Shown here one piece after another: positions 22,302 through 34,213 of a DNA stretch of 64,000 nt. The stretch spans positions 5,032,001 through 5,096,000 of the forward strand of contig CP114483.1 in assembly GCA_027186245.1 (NCBI GenBank), in the 5' to 3' direction. Within the stretch, counting starts at the first letter, position 1, and every line of letters starts with the position of its first letter. The DNA comes from Coriaria nepalensis. Its lineage: Eukaryota > Streptophyta > Magnoliopsida > Cucurbitales > Coriariaceae. The translations under genes and the position numbers were made by a program. The notes under the pieces are model-generated. The model made no database searches. It was not told where the DNA came from and saw only the letters and a list, made by a program, of their open reading frames with translations.

Positions 22302-25300
22302 TAGGTATGTGTATCGAGTCAGATCGGATCCGATCCAACCCAATGCTTGCAGATACCCGACTGCTCAGATCGGATCGGATAATCGGGTATCCAAGTTTTT
22401 TGTTTTTGTTTTTGTTTTGTTTAATAATATGTGTAATTGACTAATTGTATATTTTAAATTTAAGGTGTATGTAACTATGTATCTATTATTTATGTAATAT
22501 TTTATGTCAATTAAAATATATACGTATATAACTAATTGTGATTGAAATTTGGACAGCATAATTTTTAATTTATGTATAATTACAATTTACAAATTACATG
22601 CAAAGTATAAATGCATCATATCATAATTTCATAACATCACAATCACAACAAGTTGTGAAATTCATCAACAAACATCAACAAGTTCAACAATTTAAAAAAA
22701 TCAACAAGTTCACTAGGGTTGATCAAATGCACATACCTAAAGTTCACCAATTTAAAAAAAATCAACAAGTTCAACAAACATCAACAACATCCACTTCAGT
22801 TTTATACGGCTGCAGATTCCACACCTGATATGAGAAAATAATTAAGAACTCAATGAATATATATTATAAGTGAAATAAATAAATAATATATGGCACAAGA
22901 TAAGTATGTATGATAATCTTCTTTACCAAAGATCTCTATTGCATCCACAACATCGGCTAAGGTGAACGTCACGCCTAAAAGCCAAATTTGCATGTAGATA
23001 AGTACCTCAACCATATAGGGACAAACTTATTACGGAAGTCCCTGATCATACATCCACTAGGCCTAAACGTGGACTCCGAAATAACTGTAGATACAAGTAT
23101 GGCAAGAATATCTCTACCTATTCACTACAGTGTCGGGTACAACCCATTCACCCTCCACTATCGTAGGACATCAAAGTGGTCATGGTAATCAATAAGATCA
23201 TCAACATTTTTAGATATTGCTCCACCTCTATAGTTTGTTGAGTGAGCGACCTCAAACTACGACTCGCATAGAAATCTTTCACCAAATTACTAAGTCCTCA
23301 AGAAGATTGTGTCCCTACATCTTGCTGTGAGATGGATGAGATATCAGATAGTGTGAGGCTTATGGACAAAGATGCAAGACCCCCCTCTTTATATCAATCA
23401 TACAAAGACTGCAAATACCCTTGCAATTCTCTAAGTAACCGATTGGCTTATCTCGGACTGTCTGAGCCTTTCTCATAAAGGTACTCGAGCATTTCTGAAG
23501 TCATTATTGTCTTGTTTCTGGGATCCAATAGATTGGTAACATAAACTAAGAAATTCATATTATCGGAATTGCTCCAATATCTATTGACTTTTTCTTGCAT
23601 ATGGTCAGTCACCCTATAAAGAACAAAAGTTTGTGTGTCTTAGGATGTTTCCCTAATCATCTTCTGAAGGGTAAACATTTGCATACAATATTGATGGACG
23701 ATTGCATGCTTGGTGGCATATAACATCTCGGTTGCATCAAGAAAGTATCACAAAAATTTCAAATACATCTGAGCCATTTCCCAATCATCATCACTCCGTT
23801 CTGAAAATGTTTGCTCTTCCATTTGCAGCTTGAGTCAATAAAATAGATTCATAAGTGAAAAAAAGTTATATTACAGAAAGTGTAAAGAAATATAGTAATG
23901 GCATGAAACTTACTTCATAATTACATTACGATATGGATACGCCTTCTAAAGTATAATTAAGTCAACTTCCACCTAGTTGTGGTGTCAAGCTACATCTTAT
24001 GGTCAAAGTCGAGGCCTTCCCATTCACAACATTTCTTGAATGCCTTTTCTCGTGCCGGTGATGATTAGATACACTTAACTACTGCATGAATCTTCTCAAT
24101 AGAATCATTCGACACTTGCAATCTGTCATACATAATGATATTATATGTGACACCTATGAGAAGACAAAAAATCATCATTACTAATCTATAAGCATATATT
24201 GAAAAGAATGTTAAGATCTAAATGTATTCGAACATTTACCTAAAGTGCATATGATTCCCGCCAAGCAACATCTCCAATTTCTAAGCCTTTTTCTTCAAGC
24301 TGGATATAACTACATTATTAACTGAGGCGTTATCTACTGTCACACACCCAAAATGATGAATGCCCCACTCACAAATAATCTTAGCTAGTAGCTTCCCGAT
24401 ACTATTTTGTTTGTGATTGCCCACAACCTTGAAAGCGATCACCTTCTTCTAAACCTCCCAGCTACTATCAATGTAGTGGGCAGTGACACACATAAAAGAC
24501 ATATGTTGAATGGAAGTTTATGTACCGTTAGTGAGGGAGAATATCCATCATTCCTTGAAAAACCCTCGCAACTTCACTTACATTGTCATAAATAACGTCA
24601 TCACTTCACGTGTAATCGTGAATGGTGATGGCACCTTCACACATGGATCAATCATCTTCAACAATGTAATAAAGCTTGTGTGATCTACTTAGCGGAAGGC
24701 ATGCTCCGACTCAATAACCTACCCTAATGGCTTCTCTGATGGTTGGCCCATCAAAACTGGAGGATGTAAAGATATGAAATAAATTGAAATTACATTCAAA
24801 TCTAATTAAACTCTGTGCTTCCATTGGCTAAACAAATGAAAACAAATCATATTATTAGTACACGACCAACTCTGTGATCCCATTGGCTTTTTTCGCACCC
24901 ACAATAATTTATCCAATAAGCCATTTCTTTTCTTACAAGGCAGTGGTTGTATGTGTGTTGTGTCAAGTGCGATATTCTTGATTCCCTGCTACCCTTATAC
25001 GACATGACCTTTTTACAATGAATGCACGTTATCATCCTCTTCTTTGTATGTGCTATGAAATTATCCCATGTCCAATTCCTTATCGGTTGTTTCTGCGCAC
25101 TTGTCTAAGTAGGCCGTGGTGGTTTCTTTTTAGATTTCTTTTTCTTAGTTCTCTTTCTACCTTAATTTGTAACACGAGCTATTGTGGTATCATCAATTTC
25201 TACATCATAATCAGAGAGGGAAATGTCCTCAAATGAAGGGACAAGTGATGCACTATTATCACTCAACACATCCTATAAGAAAATAATCGAGATAAATCAT

Positions 25301-25454
25301 GATCAAATTAACTTAAATCAACTTCATATTTACTTCACTTTTAATTTTTTTTCTTATAATATCCAATCCAACCAATTTTTTAGAGGTGATTATCTGACCT
25401 GTCGGCTCAGATCGAGTCGGGTCAAGTCAGATAAAAGTTTTTTGATCAACCCTA
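22302..25454 (-). mobile_element. hAT transposon with 8-bp target duplication
   Basis: TAAACCTC at 22294-22301 is repeated perfectly at 25455-25462. The element starts TAGGTATGTG and ends GATCAACCCTA, giving short imperfect TAGG...CCTA inverted termini. Just inside both ends are GATCGGATC/GGGTATCC and TCAGATCGAGTCGGGTC stretches, a subterminal signature common in plant hAT elements. The interior holds a minus-strand hAT transposase pseudogene in the right order. Length 3153 bp. Confidence 0.8.
22920..25260 (-). pseudogene. hAT transposase remnant (BED finger, RNase H-like fold, dimerisation domain)
   Basis: Reading 25260 to 22920 on the minus strand. An acidic N-terminus (LSDYDVEIDD) leads to NWTWDNFIAHTKKRMITCIH plus CKKVMSYKG and HLTQHT, a BED zinc finger. 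Near 24500-24290 comes SFMCVTAHYIDSSWEV, then KLLAKIICEWGI and VTVDNASVNN, the RNase H-like catalytic region. Near 24150-24000 come YDRLQVSNDSIEKI and LDTTTRWKLT (usually TRWNST). Finally, near 23110-23000, RDILAILVSTVISESTF is the C-terminal dimerisation motif. It would cut and rejoin element ends. Numerous stops make it inactive. Confidence 0.75.
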
Positions 25455-25462
25455 TAAACCTC

Positions 25463-26424
25463 ATATATTTCATTCAAGAAAACTTCGATCTATATAACAA
25501 CCTGACTCTAATACAATTGTTTTAACGTTTTCTCAAGATTAACAAAATAGTAACCTTAGATTCTATCGGTTTTGTTTCAAGGTTTAATGATCCACATAAA
25601 TACCGAGGTTCACCTCTCAAGGAACACAGTTGTTTACTGAGGTTCACCTCTCAAGGATATAAAATCCAAGGAAGCTACGTCCTAATTGAGCTTCCGTAAA
25701 ATACCGAGAAATTCTTTTCACTAGAGAATCCAAGTATCATGATTACAGATACATGCAAACTATCTCAAATCGTAAAACTAGATCTAGATCTAGCAATTTC
25801 ACAAAGAAACATAACCTGAAATCTCAAGAAGAGAAGCATGACTCCATAGATCTACATAGACCAGTCAATGAAATAGCAAGAATCGCCAAGATCAATCACG
25901 ATTAAAAAGAGATTATACTGGAACTCTAGAAAACCAAAGGTGACATAAACAAATGGCTTGATGCGGAATTTGACCCGATAAGGAAGTGAGCCCAATAGGT
26001 TCAGCCCAAAGACAACCAGCAACTAATATTAATAGAGTTTTGGGCTGCCACTTTGAGTTTCACCGAATGAGACTCGACAAGAAGATTACAGTATACTATT
26101 TAATCTATAATTAAACATTAATTTAATGCGAAAAAAAAAAAGAAAAAAAGAAAAAAAGAAAAAAAATGATATCGACAAGTGATGAGCTAAGTGTTCCGGT
26201 TAAGTCCAGGAGAAAGTATAAGAATGAGTTACCCGCAATAAGCTTAAAATTTACGTCGCCTATTAGTTAGTTTAATATATATTATTAATTAAACAGGTTA
26301 TTCTTTATCTTTAATTTAGTTTATCCATAGTTATTTGATTTCTACTTGATTACTTAGATAGTTTCCTAGTGACATACAACTCTTAGTTGTATTATAAATA
26401 TATAGTTGAATATTTTATCAAAAG
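25463..26424. other. Unassigned AT-rich interval, possible LTR or leader DNA
   Basis: No gene was seen. GAGGTTCACCTCTCAAGGA occurs twice (25608 and 25639 areas). AGATCTAGATCTAGATCTAG lies near 25780. This stretch and the gag fragment at 21300-21953 flank the hAT insertion, so it may be the LTR or leader of that minus-strand copia element; no LTR border could be fixed. Confidence 0.3.
26131..26166 (+). repeat. A-rich low-complexity tract (A7G-type)
   Basis: Runs of 7-11 A separated by single G. It could be an old poly(A) tail or simple slippage. Confidence 0.8.
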
Positions 26425-26439
26425 CAGGATTTATTAATA

Positions 26440-26500
26440 TAATTATTTTTAGTTTTTTTTTTTGAACACCGTGGGTTAGAAGTTCTGATGGATCCACCAC
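26440..26500 (-). mobile_element. Short SINE/LINE-like retroinsert with 15-bp target duplication
   Basis: CAGGATTTATTAATA occurs at 26425-26439 and 26501-26515 with no mismatch. The 61-bp insert on the minus strand reads GTGGTGGATCCATCAGAACT, then CCCACGGTGTTC, and ends in a run of A. A short body, a 3' A-tail and a 15-bp duplication are the hallmarks of target-primed reverse transcription of a truncated SINE or LINE 3' end. Confidence 0.75.
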
Positions 26501-26515
26501 CAGGATTTATTAATA

Positions 26516-27686
26516 AATTGGGTATTGATATTTTGAATTGGGTATACGAGTAATCTGTCTCAACAATAAGAAACTCAAGAGAGTAAAAGGAATGGAGAAA
26601 TTATTGCATACTTTGAAGTATGTAAGTATAAAATGCTGATATGCATGGTATAATCAGATAGTGGCCGAAAGAAGATGATGATGATAGCACAATTATTGAA
26701 AGCGAAGAGAGACGTTATATTTGATATTAGGGTAGCTGTCCTATAACAGTGACGATCACTTTATCATAAACCAATGAGAAAAAAATTATTAAAAGATAAT
26801 TAATAGAATGTTTCTTATAATATCTGAAGGTGCTTCCCTTTATACTCCACTATTGTCCTTTAATGAGTGGTATTTGGTGCGTTGTCCTTGTCTTTAAGGA
26901 TGATTGAAAGCAATAGTCATCCAAATTAAAGCTATTTTAATTTTATGGCAACCTAATCTCTCTTTTTAGCACTCCCATAAACAACATTCAACTAATAAAC
27001 CATTCAAGCATGCTTTAACCTTCATTTCCGTTTGAACCCCTCGTTCCCACCCCCTCTAAAAAAAAAAATTAATAATAAAAAAAAAATAATTCACATAGAA
27101 TAAGATTTTAATATATCATATTATATATGTATTTATTTTAAAGATTTTATTTAATACAATACATATAAGAATTTCTCGTCAATTTTGTCTTAGCGAAATA
27201 ACTTGTTTCATTCAGCTTTTAAGTACGATGTCGAAGTAATTTTATTGCTCTTTCGAACTGTTCATGCGTGTACAAATAAAATGCATCTCCCATGCATTTG
27301 CAGCGTGGCTATATTACAAATATGAGATATACTTAAGTGAAATTAACTAAATGGACCGTAATAAACAAGTTTAGGATTCAAGGAAAAAGAAAGGACCTTC
27401 CTAAGGGTAATCTGGTAATTTCTAGGGGCCGTCTGTGGTCGGTCCTATTTATCTTAATCGAAAACATAGATCCCACTAACTTCTTTAGACATAGTGCCCC
27501 AACAAAGAGAAAAGTGGCTTCCTTCACCTTTTCATTTGAATATTAAAATCACAAAAGCATAAGGGCTTTCTTTCTAATTAATTGATTATGATATATAATC
27601 TGTCAATTTCAGGCCACTTTATCACTCTGTCTATGGCTAATGACTTATTATACATATTTTTTTGGAACCTAATAATAACAAATAGA
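26516..27686. other. Upstream intergenic region of the CIF-like gene
   Basis: No gene was supported. AT-rich, with poly(A)-like tracts near 27058-27090. An open stretch at 27337-27546 has no recognisable domain. Probably the promoter region of the gene at 27783. Confidence 0.4.
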
Positions 27687-27693
27687 TATAAAG
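27687..27693 (+). promoter_or_regulatory. Candidate TATA box of the CIF-like gene
   Basis: TATAAAG lies 96 bp before the start codon. A start site about 30 bp downstream would give a 5' leader of roughly 65 nt. Confidence 0.45.
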
Positions 27694-27782
27694 CGTAATA
27701 GAAGCATCATTTGGCCAATATATTCTCGAATGATGAAAAATAAACTCAGAAACATTCAAAGCTGTTGATCTGAATCGTCATC

Positions 27783-28999
27783 ATGAGTAAACTCGTGGGT
27801 TTCAAGAAGTACTTCATCGTCGTCTTCTTCCTCCTCCTCACGATTTCAGCATCACTTCTACTTTCTTCTGTTAGTGCAGGTGGGTCTTTTTATTTTTTCT
27901 ATTTTAGCACCTTCCTGGTTCTGGACGCAACTTATTTTCGAACATTTTCTAACCTAGCTTTAACCAAAGGGAGTAAATGTACGATAATTTCATTATACAC
28001 ACCCATATGCATGCAAGACTACATTATGTGATGATTACTTCGTTTCATTTTTAGTAATTTATTTGTTTGTTTTTTATTTTTATTATTTTTAATCTGTAAG
28101 AGAGATTTTTTTCGTAATCTCTTCTTAGCTTGATGGTCAGAATCTCATATGATCAGTTATCATGCATGCACTTAGTAAGGTGTTCGGTCGTTGATTGTTC
28201 AATGTGGCATGTGTATGGTAACATACTAATTTACATACAGCAACACAACGTAGCCTGTGTATGCTTGACAGTCCTTATTCATATCTTTTATATGGGTTCC
28301 AATTGGGTCATTATTTAATTTTTTTAAGGAAGATCATGGTAATTTATTTGAGTAATTAAGATTCGTTAGATAGGAAAATTAATATGGATTTAACTTAACT
28401 GTATAATATCTAATATAATTTAAATATATATTATATAAATCAAAAAAAAATTCCGAAAGATCTTATACCTTAAAGCAGAATTTTAACAACAACACTACTA
28501 GAGATTTAAGCTAAATGAAGAACTGTGTACTCTGCATGCATATTAATTGCCGTTATATATCATTATAATCAATTTGAGGAGCATCCTAGCGCAAGATCTT
28601 ATTATACACCAATGACCAAACCATGCACATGATGATGAGCTTAGAAAGCATGGATTAATTAAAGTTTCTTGCTCCGAACAAGATCTTATAATTCGTTGTA
28701 TCTCGCTTTCGACAACTTGCATGCCTTCTCGCGCAGGCAGGTCAAGTAGGTTCATAAACGAGCTATCTGGTGATCAAGTGGACGCTAAGGATAAGGTTTG
28801 TAAATTAACCGACTATAATATACAGTTAACTGTAATATATACTAATCCTTTGCTCAATTAGGCTACCGTGAAGTCCTCGGAGCAACGGGAAATTGATCGC
28901 ATCCACGAAAGGCTTTTGAGGGTTAACACCAAAGATTATGGAAGGTTCGATCCAACACCAGCTCTTGTTAAACCTCCTTTCAAGCTCATACCAAACTGA
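27783..28999 (+). CDS. CIF-type (Casparian strip integrity factor) secreted peptide precursor, 3 exons
   Basis: Exons 27783-27879, 28737-28795 and 28862-28999 join to 97 codons plus TGA. Introns begin GTGGGT and GTTTGT and end GCGCAG and ATTAG. Residues 1-32 are a signal peptide: KK, then FIVVFFLLLTISASLLL, then SVSA. The middle is polar, and the last 21 residues begin DYGRFDPTP and end KPPFKLIPN. The DY at the start of the mature part and the PPFKLIPN end are CIF hallmarks. In this family the Tyr is sulfated by TPST, and the peptide activates the SGN3/GSO1 and GSO2 receptor kinases to control Casparian strip or embryonic cuticle integrity. Length fits CIF precursors (about 80-110). The first intron is long (857 nt) and the second very short (66 nt); retaining the second gives an early stop. 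No defect was seen. Which CIF paralogue it is cannot be told here. Confidence 0.88.
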
Positions 29000-29100
29000 T
29001 AATGATCATCATCCACGGTTCATTCTTACCTTGCAACAACGCCGTTAGATCAGTCCCATCCAGTCTGAATATTATAAATATATCTATATATATATACATA

Positions 29101-29106
29101 AATAAA
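29101..29106 (+). terminator. Candidate polyadenylation signal of the CIF-like gene
   Basis: AATAAA occurs 102 bp after the stop codon within an AT-rich stretch, a usual distance for plants. Confidence 0.4.
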
Positions 29107-31474
29107 TGGAAAACATATATATGTATAATTAGTTAGTATATATCTAAGGAATTAGGTACTAAGGGTTTTGCCTTAGATGCTGTATAAGAAGAAAGTTTTG
29201 TGTATGACAGTATGAGAAAGTGGAATGGATGCATGCATGAATGTCAATATTATACGTGTACTATCTATGATACGTACCTAATGTCTAGTGATGATGCATA
29301 AGTATATTACATGTCTGGTTGTTAGCTTATCTGCTTAATCTAGGTTTTTCTTTTATAACTTTGTATTTTTCAATTTTTTTTTTTTTTTGATATTCCTCCT
29401 CCAGCCATAATGAAAATATAACACGTAAGAATATCCAACAATTTCAAGATTGTCACTTTATTTTGCGATAAACCAACATGTATATATAATCCTTAATTGG
29501 TTATCTGCAAATATCTCATCGCTTTCTTAATAGCCACCCAATATGCCTTTCTTGGATTAGGTGATTAATAATATCGGACACGAACACCGACAACAGAAGG
29601 AAGTTGAGCTCTCCCACAAACTTGTGCATATACAAAACTCTCGACATCATTTGCATATGAAATATTAAGTCAATCTATATACGACTTGTAGCGGAATCAA
29701 ATTTCAAAAAGTTTGTCGGGAGTAGTCTCTAACTTAATTAATGATCAAGATATTAGTTATGCTATTAAATGTTAAAGAATAGAAATTAATAAAAAGAATT
29801 GTTAATGATTAAAATATAAGAATCTTATAGTTTAAATCAGACCATCCGAAAATTACCCGGCTTTAATACATGATCTAAGCCATCCAATTATTCTGCTCTC
29901 TAATCAATCGTATTCACACTGAAAACTCTTACACTAGAGAAGAGAAAGTCAAACAATAAAATATAAACAAAACTTATATTTACTTCGCTTGAGTTATATT
30001 ATGCAAGTAATATATATAAAGTGATGTAAACCGGTTATTAGGAATAAAATCTCAGGAAGAAATATAATTATTTACTTTTCCATGATTTTGCCATCAGCGA
30101 AGACGATGAAAACTGTGTCTACCAAACCAAAGAAAGAAAAAGTAAATTAGTAAAGAATTATATTTTGGAGAGCCGTGTTTTTTCGAATAGAGAGGAATAT
30201 TTATATTTGAGTAATTTATTCCATATATTTGGATCATGAGTCGTTTTGTAATCGATGGAGAATTTATATATATTTTCTTGAATTATATTTAATATGTATT
30301 TTGATTATAGTATGATTTACATATTAGCCGTAATATTTTATAACAAGTGGTATCACACCCTGTTATATTTAGAATCAAGATTAAAATGAATTTATGATAT
30401 ATAATCATCTTAGTATATTGTTAAAATTGAATTATTGATTATATACATGTTCATATTATGCATGTTCAATATACTTAGTCACTCTTATTTATGATATACC
30501 CGTTATATTTACTATTAAGAATTCATTATACAAAACAGCGAAAGTAATATTTAAAATTTTTAGGATCTTATCATAAATATGAATAATTTGACAAGCCAGA
30601 TCAATCATAAAATATTCATGTATCACATCTATAAACTCTTTACAGAAAATTACAATAAATTATATGAATTTAAATTTCAAGTTTAGGTTAAAATGTTACC
30701 TTAACTTGATGAGCAAACCACTATAATTCTTCTAGCAATTCGAATTGAAGAGAAGATTCAAGGCGCCCACATGTCCGTCTTTTAATCATAATTCATATGA
30801 TTCATTCGCTCAGTTAATTTTTTATTTTAATATTCAACTCATGAATCAAAAAATTTGGAAAAATGGATGAGAAAAATTCCTCTTTTTTCTCTCTCTCAAT
30901 TCCGGCCAAGAGGAGGAGTAGCCTTTAATTTTCGGCCACTTTATTTGTCTATTTATAATGTTTCACTAGGTTTAAAGTTTTCTAATCATATTAGGTCTTA
31001 TTGTAGCATTAAGTTTCCTTAAATCTATTAAGGAAACAATAGGTCAAGCTTATATACTCTGTCTAGCAATACCATGAGTCATAACTAATGCATATTAATC
31101 AACTTTTTGATTAATTTGATCCATGAAAATATATTAATAATTTGGCTCATGAACTTGTTAAAGTCCAATTATTAATATGAACCTTTAGGATAATTTTATA
31201 ATTAAATAAAAGTTCATTTGTAATTTATTAATTTCTAATTAAATTAATATCATATTTAGTTGTATTAGCATAACTGCATGCCATTAGATTTCACAAATAA
31301 ATAATTATCATTTTCCCTTTATAGTTAAACTACAAATCAAATTACCATTTTACTCCTAAAATGGAAATGATCATTTTTTTCCCTTTTTTTCGACGAATCT
31401 TAAACTGAGTAAATATCAAATTTTATGTGTATAACCGATTATGTTTTATATTAAGCCAGAAGGGGGATTTCATA
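29107..31474. other. AT-rich intergenic region
   Basis: No gene was supported. A poly(T) run of about 17 is at 29371-29388. ACAAGTGGTATCACACCC near 30343-30360 differs by two bases from the copia primer site TGGTATCAGAGCC. No LTR pair or coding sequence could be tied to it. Confidence 0.4.
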
Positions 31475-31808
31475 ACAATTTATAATTTTATTTAATTCAG
31501 AATTAAATTCATTTAATTTAAAATATATTTTAAATTAATAGTTAACTTAATTATTTCATGACTAAATAACTCACCTCTAAGTTAAGATTGACATTTAGTA
31601 AAGCATCCAAACTAGTCGGGAGATGAGTAATATCATCTTCCAATTTATGATTTTATTCAATTCATAATTAAATTCATTTAATTTAAAACACATTTTTAAT
31701 TAAACAGTTAACTTAATTATTTCATGACTAAATAACTCACCTCCAAGTTAAAATTGACATCTAGTAAAGCGTCCAAACTACTCGGGAGATGAGTAGTATC
31801 ATCTTCCA
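31475..31808. repeat. 167-bp tandem duplication, two copies
   Basis: Copy 1 ends near 31641 and copy 2 near 31808. Both carry ATTAAATTCATTTAATTTAA, then TTATTTCATGACTAAATAAC, TCACCTC-AAGTTAA and GGGAGATGAGTA. Several substitutions separate them, so the duplication is not recent. Noncoding. Confidence 0.8.
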
Positions 31809-34213
31809 AAAGAACTTCCGGTGACTATAGTATATTTCAATAAATAATCCTTCCATCTTGCCAATGTCATGACTCGTCCGAGAGTATGAATTAACTGTTA
31901 AATCCAATAGACAAATTATATGAACCACTAGATCTTTAGTGAATATCAATAATGAATTTACAAAAAACTTATTTTCATACCATACTACTAAAGATCTTTT
32001 TTCAATAAAGTATATAATTCGTAGGACCTATTTCCAAATATGGAAACTATGAATTCCATTTTGATCACTCACAACCTTCATATACAACATTTCATAACCA
32101 ACGATTCTCTCCTTGTTCACCCTTAGCTAGAGCTAATTGGAATAATGTCAAAGTATGAAACACGGCACACAAGATACTATGAGGATCTCATCTTTAAGGA
32201 TCATATGTAATTACTATTAAGAATAATTTAAGTGTCATGTTAGGTACCCTTAGTCTCTACTAAACACCCACATAATCATCAAGATATTTCACTACTACTG
32301 ATGGCCATAAGATCGGCTATCCTAAACACTTTAGGTAATGAACTATGCGATTGTCTATCCGGATTATCAATGTTCATTCTTGAGATCCTGTGACATCGAA
32401 CAGTTCGTGTCTTAACTTTTAAGCAACTTCAGTCTCAATTAGCATGATCTCTATCATAGTCTCTAAAACCATAACTTAAGACACTAGACTTTATCATGAT
32501 ATATATTTATAGAACATAAGATATTAATTCTAATAAAATCAATAAACATGATAAATGATAACTGACTTTCATGAATAATAATAATAATAATATTTATTGT
32601 CTTATTAATATATGCATAACGATAGTATCACATAAAGTTGTTTGCCTTGTTAGGTTAAAATCTGAGTAGTTTGATGGGCATACACTTTCATTTACATCAT
32701 GTTATGTTATGTTTAAAATCAAAACTGAAATTGAAATCACGTTATGACATATTATCATGTTATGTTTATATTATGTTCATGGTCATATGAAAAATAATTT
32801 CAAATCTATGCATCATAATTGGATAAATAACATAAGGGCTTTTGTTCGCCTTATTTCAACTTCTCGATGTTGAATAATTGGATATGTGCAAGGAGATCTT
32901 ATTTTAAATTTTCAGATTACTTGGATTTAGATTTTGGCATTAAAATTGAATATGAAAAGTTCTTGAACAATAATTGATTATTTCAATTGATAATAGTTTG
33001 ATTATGATTGTATGAAGTTTGTAATTGTTTATCCATAATAAATTGTTCGATTTCACATTAGGTTGCAATCTTGAAATTTTAAGATTCTTAAAATATACCA
33101 GCGATTTGAATCCCGATTTAAGATTGATTGTTAGTGTGTTTCTTGATGAATTATGTTTCTATGATGTTCAATTTGATTTTCCCATAATAATTGATCCGAT
33201 TATGATGTAGAAAGGAAATAAAATTTCAAAAATTTTCAGGTTCTTAGTTCTTTCGTGAATTAAAACTCAAATTAAGGATTAAATTTCATAAAATTTGGAA
33301 AGTAGGATTGAAACCTTACCTAAATTATAAGAAATGGAAAGGAAATCTAGGTATTAAGAAAACCTTCTTAATTTTTGCTAAAATGGGTTGCAAATTGGGT
33401 AAGAAATGGGTCAAAATAAGGTCAGGTGGGGGCTGCAGGGAGAGCCCTATGGCAGTTTTGAAACCACCAAATTTTTGTTGCATGATTTGCTGTTAGATTA
33501 TGAATTTTAATTTGATTTTCTGACACTTTAAGAATTTATTTTTAATTTGAGATAATTAATTTCACTCTTTTAGAAAATAAATATCTTATGGAAAATAAAA
33601 ATCATAGAAAGTTAATATATATTTCTAAGGGGTTAAGTAAAGTGAGCATGCTCCTAATGAAAATGAAAGTCATTTATTACATATATTATGAAAGTCATAT
33701 TTGAATGCAATAAATAAAGATAACTTTATTGGTTTGACTCTATTTGGATTTATCGCATGCATGCATATCATTTTGGTATGGATGTTGTTTTTGGGCTCTA
33801 ATTAAAGTTTTATATATTCTAGTTTTGAGAGTTGTTATGTATTGATGTGACAAAGTGGCCCATTCATTCAAATTCATAATTATTTCTTAGACAAAAAAAA
33901 ATGAAATATCATTTGGTTATTGCATACAATCGTCTGCCTAAAATGAGTTATTGTATATTTTAATTAAAGGATCCGTGAAGCGTAAGGGTATGAGGTACAC
34001 TAACTTAGAGGGTTTGTCTTCCCAAAAGAGATAAACTTTTCGAACATTAAAAAACATCATTATTTAGCTTTATAAGAGGGAAGATTTATTGCACGTTGTA
34101 TTATCTGCTCACAAGGCAATTAAAATGATGTACTCATACTCTCTTAATGAATAAGGTTAATTTGATGCTATAGCTTATTCCAATTTTTCCCTATTTTGAA
34201 CTAATATAAGATA
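31809..34213. other. AT-rich region upstream of a gag remnant
   Basis: No gene was supported. An (ATA)n microsatellite lies at about 32574-32592. Because it directly precedes the gag remnant at 34214 it may contain retroelement LTR or leader DNA, but no LTR ends were identified. Confidence 0.4.

Noticed and set aside
28737..28740. Alternative intron 1 acceptor, GGCAG ending at 28740
   Set aside because: Using it changes the frame and loses the CIF motif; GCGCAG ending at 28736 keeps it.
28543..28755. Minus-strand open frame of 70 codons
   Set aside because: It lies over intron 1 and exon 2 of the CIF-like gene, which has consistent splice sites and a recognised peptide on the other strand.
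30343..30360. Copia primer-site-like TGGTATCACACCC
   Set aside because: Two mismatches, and no LTR pair or coding region in the right place. Mentioned only in the interval description.
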